Shown: positions 55,934-64,000 of the stretch, one piece after another
Layout of the letters: each line of letters starts with the position of its first letter
Position numbering within the stretch: position 1 is the stretch's first letter
Assembly (NCBI RefSeq): GCF_041734735.1
Contig: NC_134888.1
Span: 36,062,039-36,126,038 of the forward strand
Direction: 5' to 3'
Length of the DNA: 64,000 nt
Source: Babylonia areolata
Taxonomy: Eukaryota > Mollusca > Gastropoda > Neogastropoda > Buccinidae
Program-made: the position numbers and the translations under genes
Notes under the pieces: generated by a model
What the model was told of the DNA's origin: nothing
What the model saw: the letters and a program-made list of their open reading frames with translations, nothing else
Databases searched by the model: none

Positions 55934-56629
55934 CATTTTTTGTTTTTTTTAAATGAGCCATTTTGCTTGCAAGAGAGAAGCAGAAAGAGCGATGTGTGCA
56001 TTACATGTTCTAAATAAGTTTCTTGCATACTGTGGAGAGAGAGAGAGAGAGAGAGAGAAGGCCATGGAGGGTGTATAGAGTCATGGTCAGTGCACTTCTC
56101 ATGTGTTCTTCCATTTGCTGAAGTCAGTGGAGTGGGAGAGAGGGGTGTGTGTAGCTATTTTTTCTGTTTTTTGTTTTGTTTTGTTTTTTACTGGGAGAGA
56201 GGAGGGGTAGAGGCGAAGGAGATGTATTCATATTTTTGTTGTTCTGCTTGATTTATATGAAGATGACAGAATCAAAGAAATGGTGTATATGATATGTGTT
56301 AATTGTTATTGTTGTGTACAAACCAGGTCTTTATTTGAAGGATGAACTGTGTAGAATGAAAAACGGGAAGTGGTTGTTAAAAACACAGCAAGTAGTGCTT
56401 GGAATGTACCCGGGGGTGTTGCCAGTGTGTGCTGTTGACCAAGAAATGAATGCTGAAATGAGACCCACACACCAGGTGAAATTTCCCACTTGTGGGAACC
56501 TCAGTCAGAACATTTCACAGTTATGAAATGAAAATCGCACAGACCTAAGTGCTGTATTTTGCTATGTGAGATCCGTGCCAAACATGACAAACACACCAGT
56601 TGAGGTTTTCCTAATGACACTGCACGAGG

Positions 56630-56661
<32 letters not shown>

Positions 56662-57915
56662 TCAGATACTATGTGTGATATGTAATGTGTGGACTGAAAC
56701 TCACATCGCTTTGGGGATAGGGTGGAGGGGATGAATGGTATTGCTGTATATATATACTTTGTTTGAAGTGTTGAAGATGTGCTGTGGACAAAGGCAGTGT
56801 GTGTAAACACTTAAATTATTCACCATAAATGTTTTAAAGAGTTGATTTTATTTTAAATAATGCTTTTTAACGGACAGTTCAAGACATCAGGTGTAAATTC
56901 AGCAAAGGAGAAAGGGGGTGGGTGGGGCATTCTTCAGAGAGATGCAGCAACAGTGAATGTTATACTGTGTATAGCAGCGTTTGGAAGGTGAGGTAGTGGG
57001 TGCTGTTTGTACTGTGCAGAGTCCGAAACATGTTTCTTGCATTTTGACCTAATCATGGCATGGATTAGAAAGTTTGATGTGTGAACCGAGATGTTTGCTT
57101 TAAGGACACAATAGCTATTAGGAGTATTGAAGTATACATTTTTTTTATTCACCAGGCTGCTTTGTTGAACACCGGGAAATGAGGAGTTTTTGTTGTTGAC
57201 ACACACAGGCTGACATGTTGAGAGGTGTGGTTGTTGGTGATACCGTGATTTTTTTTTCTGTGTCCGATCTTGCAGTTCCTCATCTCCATGACATGGGCAT
57301 ATGGCCTAGCACATTAAATCATCTGAGTCTCAGTTTGACCATTGCTAATAAACTGACTCAGAAGTCATTCTTTGTCAAGAAAGAAAGCAATTAGATTTAA
57401 AAAAAAAAATTTTAAATAGGGGGTAAATAATCCAGTTTTGAATGATATGATTACCAATATATCTGACTAATGTATTTAAAAAATTTTTGTTTTTTCGTTT
57501 TTTTTGGTGTGTTTTTTTTATAAGTAAGGGAGGGGGAAGTGGGTTGGCAGGTGAAAGGGATGGGGGGTGTTGTTCATCACTGGTTTCATTGCCAACTAGG
57601 ATTTACAACGCCAGTAAACCCAAGAAAGATAGTAGAGCAATTAATTAAGCAGAACAACATGATTGTGGAAGGAAACGTGCAGGTTTAACCCCACACCCCC
57701 ACTCAAAAAACAAAACAAAAAAAAAACAAACAAAAAAACCCCAACTGATGTCATTATAGTATGATAAAGAGAAGTTACAAAGAAACATTAGAATTTATTT
57801 AGAATTGTCCATTAAGTCTGGTCTTCCAGGGGTGGAGTTTCCAACTGATTCCAGGTTGCTGAGCTGTGGTCAGGAATAATTTGTGGTTTTAAGAAATGTA
57901 AATACCAGAACACAA

Positions 57916-57947
<32 letters not shown>

Positions 57948-58690
57948 AGGCTCATCTCGCAACAGAAGGTCACATATAACAGGTTGAACTGAGGGGAACG
58001 TCATATGGGAGAAGTGAAAAGTCATGTTGGCTTTCTAAACTGCGTCAGCTTTCTACAATCTGAAGTGTTTTAATTTTGGAGATTCATGAAAGAGATGAGT
58101 ATGTGCAGAGATGAGTTGAGTGTATTAAATGTATAGAGTTGAGGTGCTCGACATATAGTGTTTGGATGGAGAGATGAGTGGATATTACATATTCTGTTTT
58201 TTATGTACATGCTTGAGCGTGTGTGTGTATTTGTGTGTATATGTGTGTGTGTGTGCATTTTTCAGATATTGTGAAGAAAATTATGAAGGGCGTATACATG
58301 CCACATAAGTTAAAGTGTGATTTGTGCAGAAATCATGTCAAAAGAAGTGTGAACAATATTTTTGCCAATATATTTGCTGCATACACCACATGAATTGTGT
58401 GTGTGTTATGTGAATGAGAGAGTTGATCATGAGTCGGACTGTAGAGTTATTGGAGAAAGAGAGAACAGCATGCTGACATATGTATGGGTTTGTTGACTTT
58501 GCTGGTTAATCAATGACTCTCAGAAGTGTCAAAAGAGGAGTGACAAAGAATAAGCTGTTGTCCCCACTTAAGTTGATCTTGCCTTGGATTTGATCTCGCC
58601 CTGCATTGTCCCATCAGTAAAGTTGACACAATTTTTTGCTTTCGACTAGCAGCCTTCTATACTTCCTCATTCAACTCAGCTTCATGTAAG
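54350..58690. other. Intergenic, no gene
   Basis: AT-rich sequence with GA tracts at 55545-55563, 56035-56060 and 56627-56661, TA tracts at 55878-55931 and 57919-57947, a CA tract at 54766-54787 and GT at 58216-58256. No coding region recognised on either strand. Confidence 0.55.
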
Positions 58691-59230
58691 TAGACTTAAG
58701 AATAAGAAAATAAGAATAACTTTATTATCTCCAAGTGGAGAAAATTGGTCAGGTGCATTATCACAACATAGACAAGTAAACAACATGGGGACCATAACTG
58801 TAAAAGTCAACAACAGCTTTTATGAATATTACGAAGACACAAATGTAAAAAAATATCACATACACCGTTTCATACATACATCTACACACTGCAGGTAATA
58901 ACTGGTATTCTTAATGTAAAAACAGAAAGAACTAAGAAACATATTTTGAATATAATTATAAACATAGCCTACTGTATTGCACATTGATTATAATAGACAG
59001 ATAAGATAAGAATAAAGATAAATTGCGGAAAACTACAACCAGATGATCAGCACACACCCGCACCAACCCACCCCACACACACGGTTTACTTGATTAAACA
59101 AGAGTAATAAACATATGTTTTCAAATAAAAGCATTTCACATATTCGCTTTTAAAACATTGCAATTAATTATTACATCGTAATTATTAACAGAAATATATT
59201 AAATATACTTGTATACATTGACCAAATTTG
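58690..59230 (-). mobile_element. Possible LINE 3' UTR
   Basis: AATAACTTTATTATCTCCAA and GTGGAGAAAATTGGTCAGG are phrases common at the (reverse-complemented) 3' end of CR1-like LINEs. No ORF remains. Confidence 0.45.
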
Positions 59231-59334
59231 TCTGCCTTAGTAAAGTTTCCCCTTCCCCCCTTTCCCCACCACTGCCCAACCTCCATCCCCCTATGATAAG
59301 TCGACACCAGAGAGCTGTCATCTTCCCCTGCATG

Positions 59335-59366
<32 letters not shown>

Positions 59367-59680
59367 GTGCACACACACACACACACACACACAAGTGCAC
59401 ACACTCAACACATTTATTTGTGAACATTGTATCATTTGGTGTGCACTTGTGTGATATGAGAGTGTGTATTTGTGTGTGTGTATATGTATGGTTGAGTGGG
59501 TGTGGGTGTGGGTGCATGCCCTTGCATTTGTACGCATGTGTGTGAGATGGTTGCAGTTTGATTTTAACTCGCACTCACATGCACACACACATACACACGC
59601 GCACACGCACACACACACACACACACAAACACACATGTGCACACGCACACGCATCTGCACACACAAACACACACCACAAC
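59335..59680. repeat. CA/GT microsatellite cluster
   Basis: (CA)n at 59337-59402 and 59577-59675 with a GT-rich block between. Confidence 0.93.
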
Positions 59681-59929
59681 CACCACTACCATCAGATCCA
59701 CACTGACTGACAGTCAACAGGGAAAAAGTTACGTGAGGTTTCCAGAATAAACAGGTCTTCAGAGAAATTGTACAGTAAAAAAAGGGTAGGAAGAAGAAAA
59801 CAAGGAACTTATACCACAGAAGGAGGGGGACGATAGAAGAATAAGGAGAGGAAGCAGAAAGTGACTGCCAGAAAAGAGAGAGTTGTCTCTCTTACCCACA
59901 AACTTGATAGTGACTTACGGCGGTTAAAG

Positions 59930-60180
59930 AACTCCTGAGGAACCTCAATGGATGGGGCTGTGGGCAGGGCATCTTAGTGCTGCAGTCTTGTGGGCTATTT
60001 GGCCTTTGGGAACCATCCCAACGCCGACTGTCCTAAAACCCTCTTGGCCGAGAGAGTGGGGATGTACTTGGGCAAGACACTCTCCACTATAATCAAATTC
60101 TAGCCCAAATTGTCGGAACAGCAGTTGCCTCCTCTGCTGTTCTGATGGTCATAGTCGGACACGACTGACTATCATATTTA
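59930..60180 (-). mobile_element. LINE 3' UTR copy
   Basis: About 250 bp matching 60505-60770: AAAACCCTCTTGGCCGAGAG, TATAATCAAATTC-AGCCCA, CTCCTCTGCTGTTCTGATGG and TCATAGTCGGACACGACT. Since the second copy is contiguous with LINE coding sequence, this is the same family's 3' UTR. Confidence 0.7.
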
Positions 60181-60504
60181 TGGAAAAAAAACAAACATAT
60201 GTGCAGGGCATGAAGTGATGGGTGCAGGGCTGATTCCCCTATTCCCGTTTCACCTGCTCATCAATTGTGCCACCACCCTTTGTGTCCTCTTTTAGAGGTT
60301 TTGTCTTTGTCCTGTTTCACCTACACGCCAGGCACGTTTCGCCTATTCAGCCACTGTCTTCCTCTCCCTCAAACATACACACACACACACACATGCTAAT
60401 GTTTTGTGCACAACTACCACTATCAGTTTATTATCGACACTTGCAATACTTCACGCAAGTATTCTCTGTTGCAATGGGAAATCATCAACAGCTTAGTCTT
60501 TTGT

Positions 60505-61320
60505 GAAGGACTGTGACTCTCAAACTAGGAGGCAAAATTGCACTGGCTCTTAATGCTGCAGCCTTGGGGGCCAGCTGGCCTTTTGGAAAGTATCCCCAAT
60601 GCACGACTGTCGTAAAACCCTTTTGGCCGAGAGAGTGCGGATGTAACTTGGGCAGGACACTCAGTCTCCTCTATAATCAAATTCAAGCCCAGATAGTCGG
60701 GACAGCAGTTACCTCCTCTGCTGTTCTGATGGTCATAGTCGAACACGACTAGCTTGCTTGGGGCCCACAGAGACTCTGTTCCATTTTCAAGAAATCGGCG
60801 CGTCGTTGGTTTGGAATCGATGCCAATACTCCTCTGATTAGTTATGGATCGAACTCTACGTTTCAGGTTAGACTTACGGCCACTTCCTCTCTCTGTTATT
60901 CTGTCTGTGAGGCGATCGATGGTGTGTTGGCCTTGTAACTGTTTTTTGAGGTACTCCTTTACTTTTCCTAGGATTTCAGATTGCTCTACACCGCTGGTCG
61001 TTGTTACGTTACCAACAAGTCTGTCGGCTCGTTCTTTTCTCCACAACACCTGCATGTCCAGGATATAACACCCATGTAAGCTTTTTCACCCGGGTGTTGC
61101 GCATCGCCTCATGCCACTCTGGGCTCAGTTTCCATGGTTCCACTTTCAATACTAAATTCGTGGTAGGCCATTCGGGAGTAGGCAAAACTGACGGGAACAG
61201 GCGAATCGGGACGACACCAAGAGATGAATCCGATGGACGAACACTTGATGCCTGCCCGGTGCCGGTTGTGGTGACAACATTTCCTGTACGTGGCTTGTGT
61301 TCCAAGCAGGCTGACAGGAT
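60505..61320 (-). mobile_element. LINE with RNase H domain, 3' end
   Basis: Minus strand reads VLYPGHAGV, then KERADRLVGNVTTTSGVEQS, LQGQHTIDRLTDRITERGSG and RRVRSITNQRSIG: the end of an RNase H domain (PGHAGV...ADRLA) and the tail seen in a mollusc LINE family. One frame change separates PGHAGV from KERADRL. The 3' UTR follows to 60505. RNase H after RT suggests the I-like group. Confidence 0.8.
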
Positions 61321-61374
61321 CAGTAAGTGAAGGGGTGGGTGGAGATGGTGGAGGAAAGGCATGATGTTTCTGTT

Positions 61375-62340
61375 GCCACTGTTGCATCTTTCACAGTATC
61401 TGTCCCTGGTGCTGCTAGTGTTCTTGCTACTTAAGTGCTGCTGTATCGCTGTTGCATCTTTCATAGTGTCTATCACTGGTGCTGCTAGTGTTCTTGGTAC
61501 TTAAGTGCTGCTGTATCGCTGTTGCATCTTTCATAGTGTCTATCACTGGTGCTGCTAGTGTTCTTGGTACTTAAGTGCTGTTGTATCGCTGTTGCATCTT
61601 TCATAGTGTCTATCACTGGTGCTGCTAGTGTTCTTGGTACTTAAGTGCTGCTGTATCGCTGCTGCATCTTTCATAGTGTCTATCGCCGGTGCTGCTAATG
61701 TTCTTGCTACTTTAAGTGCTGCTGTATCGCTGCTGCATCTTTCATAGTGTCTATCACTGGTGCTGCTAGTGTTCTTGCTACTTAAGTGCTGCTGTATCGC
61801 TGTTGCATCTTTCATAGTGTCTATCACTGGTGCTGCTAGTGTTCTTGCTACTTAAGTGCTGCTGTATCGCTGTTGCATCTTTCATAGTGTCTATCACTGG
61901 TGCTGCTAGTGTTCTTGGTACTTAAGTGCTGTTGCATCTTTCATAGTATCTATCACTGGTGTTGCTTTGCTAATTTAAGTGCTGCTGTATCGCTGTTGCA
62001 TCTCTCATAGTATCTATCACTAGTGTTGCTTTGCTACTTAAGTGCTGCTGTATCACTGTTGCATCTTTCATAGTATCTATCACTAGTGTTGCTTTGCTAC
62101 TTAAGTGCTGCTGTATCGCTGTTGCATCTTTCATAGTATCTATCACTAGTGTTGCTTTGCTACTTCAAGTACAGCTGTATCGCTGTTGCATCTTTCATAG
62201 TATCTATCACTAGTGTTGCTTTGCTACTTCAAGTACAGCTGTATCGCTGTTGCATCTTTCATAGTATCTATCATTGGTGTAGCTAATGTTCTTGCTCCTT
62301 TAAGTGCTGCTGCATTTTTCATAGTGTCTATCACTGGTGC
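61375..62340. repeat. 70-bp minisatellite, about 14 copies
   Basis: Unit of about 70 bp (GTTGCATCTTTCATAGTGTC, TATCACTGGTGCTGCTAGTG, TTCTTGGTACTTAAGTGCTG, CTGTATCGCT); later copies shorten to about 63 bp. It continues past a MITE insertion at 62357. Confidence 0.93.
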
Positions 62341-62352
62341 TGCTTTGCTACT

Positions 62353-62584
62353 TTAACTCACTCAGTACGGCCAGTCCTCTCTTCTCCTCCACACAGACCC
62401 CTCGGATGTCCAGTGGGTGTCTGAATGACCCAACCTTTAGCTTCCGTCGTCAGAATTGTGGTATTCTTTGTCAACATTCACCTCTTCAGTATAAGAGCTT
62501 TCCGCTTGCCATATTTTGATGATGGTAATTGGGATGAAACGCTGTTAACGTCGCCTCTTTCGCCGTTCGTATGGAGAGAGTTAA
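62353..62584. mobile_element. TTAA-flanked MITE inserted in the minisatellite
   Basis: 224 bp between TTAA copies at 62353-62356 and 62581-62584. Ends CTCACTCAGTACGG and, inverted, CTCTCTCCATACGAACGG. The flanks GCTACTT and GTGCTGCTATATCGCTG rejoin to the array's own CTACTTTAAGTGCTG, which proves the insertion and the TTAA duplication. Confidence 0.85.
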
Positions 62585-62589
62585 GTGCT

Positions 62590-63265
62590 GCTATATCGCT
62601 GCTGCTGTTACTACAAGTGCTACTACTGCTGCTCAGTGCTTGTACCGTGCTGGTGCTGTTAATGCTGTTGCTACTTTAAGTGCTACTATATTTCTGCTGT
62701 CGTTTGTACTAGTATACCTACTACCACCGCTGCTGCTTGTATTACTGATTCCTGCATTTACTACTGTCACTGCTATTGCTACTGCTGCCATTACTATTGC
62801 TTCTTCCGGCTCTACAGCTGTCGCTGCTACTCCTAGCAGCTAGCTGCTATTACTATTGCCACTGTTACTACTACTGCTACTGCTGTTGCTGTCATTACTA
62901 TTGCTGCGATTACTACTCAATGCTGCTATCAATACAGCTGTTACTATTGCTGCTGTTGCTATTACTACTACTGCTGCTCTTGCTGTCATTACTATTGTTG
63001 CGATTACTACTCGATGCTGCTATCAATACAACTATTTCTCAGTATTGCTGCAGTTGCTATTACTACTACTGCTGCTACTATTGCTGACATTACCACTGCA
63101 ACTGCTATTATTGATAATACCACTACTGTTGCAGCTACGATTACTACTACTGTTCAGTGTTGCTATTAGCCTACTACAACTACTACTGCTATCACTACTA
63201 TTGCTGTTAGAGTGTTATTACCACCACCACTTCTACTGCTACTGTTGTTGCTATCATTTACAGTA
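62590..63265. repeat. Triplet-rich tract (ACT/GCT/TGC)
   Basis: Cryptic trinucleotide repeat such as CTACTGCTGCTATTACTATT, with blocks of about 120 bp repeated (TCATTACTATTG-TGCGATTA, ACTACTC-ATGCTGCTATCA). ORFs here read poly-Leu or poly-Tyr/Cys by composition only. Confidence 0.9.
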
Positions 63266-63299
63266 CTCCTGCACTGTTGCAGATGGAAGGTGTGTTTAG

Positions 63300-63712
63300 G
63301 ATGGTAAAACTGTTCATTGAGTTGGTTTTTTTTCCCTCATTCATTCTTTCTTTCTTTTTTCTTCTTCCTTAGTTTCTTTCTTTTATAACTTTCCTTTTTC
63401 TGTTGTTGTTGGTTTTTGTGTGTGTGGTTTTTTTCCCTCTCCTCCCCTTTTCTTTATTTCTTCATTCTGTCTTTCTTTCCTTCCTTTCCTTCAAAAAATA
63501 TTTTTCCAGTCCCCACTTTAATAATAATTCAATCTTCCTTTTATGCACCCTTTCCTTCCATAGTTCCCCCTCCACCCCCACCTTTCTTTTTCTTCTTGCC
63601 TCCCCCCTCCCGTCCTTTCAGTTGACTCTGTAAATCGTTATCTGCTTTCCCCATGGTTTTTTTTTTTTTTTTTTTTTTCAAATTCTAGGTATGTTTTCTT
63701 GGTTTATTTTTC
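63300..63712. other. T/C-rich sequence, no gene
   Basis: Pyrimidine-rich stretch with a T-run at 63657-63679 ahead of the terminal SINE. Confidence 0.7.
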
Positions 63713-64000
63713 TTCTTCTTCTTCTCCTGCGTTCACTCGTATGCACACGAGTGGGCTTTTACGTGTATGACCGTTTTTACCCCGCCATGTAGGCAGCCAT
63801 ACTCCGTTTTCGGGGGTGTGCATGCTGGGTATATTCCTGTTTCCATAACCAACCGAACGCTGACATGGATTACAGGATCTTTAACGTGCGTATTTGATCT
63901 TCTGCTTGCATATGCACACGAAGAGGTTTCAGGCACTAGCAGGTCTGCACATATGTTGACCTGGGAGATCCGTAAAAATCTCCACCCTTTACCCACCAGG
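63712..64000 (-). mobile_element. SINE family 1 copy, cut by window end
   Basis: (TTC)n tail, then GAGTGGGCTTTTACGTGTAT, CCGTTTTTACCCCGCCATGT, GGCAGCCATACTCCGTTTTC, TCAGGCACTAGCAGGTCTGC and CTCCACCCTTTACCCACCAG; the tRNA-like head lies beyond 64000. Well preserved. Confidence 0.92.

Noticed and set aside
62571-63299. Poly-Leu and Tyr/Cys-rich ORFs
   Set aside because: Composition of the triplet-rich tract.

Overview
The window is eukaryotic and most likely from a marine gastropod mollusc (probably a caenogastropod). Evidence: spliced genes with GT-AG introns, very dense CA/GT microsatellites, several recurring short retroposon families (one with a tRNA-like head and a GAA tail), non-LTR retrotransposon 3' ends of a kind I associate with mollusc genomes, and two genes whose best relatives are animal proteins. 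No CRISPR, rRNA or clearly functional tRNA gene was seen. The species is inference.

Layout. (1) 443-24862, minus strand: nine exons of a MINDY4B-like gene (MINDY deubiquitinase family); its 3' part lies beyond the left edge. The exons keep one reading frame (1023 nt, 341 codons). The family's catalytic cysteine is replaced by arginine. Its introns hold remarkable arrays: 55-bp repeats at 6170-8650; about 28 extra copies of the exon 3 end plus its 5' splice site (16012-17480); and about 24 copies of a 3' splice-site-like unit just upstream of exon 2 (19782-20800). (2) 24.9-30.4 kb: the region between the two divergent genes, with candidate promoters at both ends (ETS site at 25994, palindromic CRE at 30479). 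(3) 32043-50071, plus strand: twelve coding exons of a PARG-family (poly(ADP-ribose) glycohydrolase) gene, 1736 codons in one frame from the inferred ATG at 32088. The catalytic fold is split by about 1,245 extra residues, mostly in one 3,348-nt exon. That insert carries up to nine or ten amphipathic helices of the kind used by A-kinase anchoring proteins, many RRxS (PKA-type) sites and an RVxF (PP1 docking) motif. I know of no described protein with this arrangement and regard it as the main discovery candidate. (4) 50.4-64 kb: no gene recognised; LINE remnants, a 70-bp minisatellite split by a TTAA-flanked MITE, a triplet-rich tract, and a SINE running off the right edge.

How the parts may work together: the two genes are transcribed divergently, with 5' ends about 5 kb apart. 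One is a predicted pseudo-deubiquitinase. The other is a predicted ADP-ribose eraser that may also be a kinase/phosphatase scaffold. A functional link between them is not shown. Gene calls rest on family motifs recalled from memory plus splice-site and frame consistency; no search was run.
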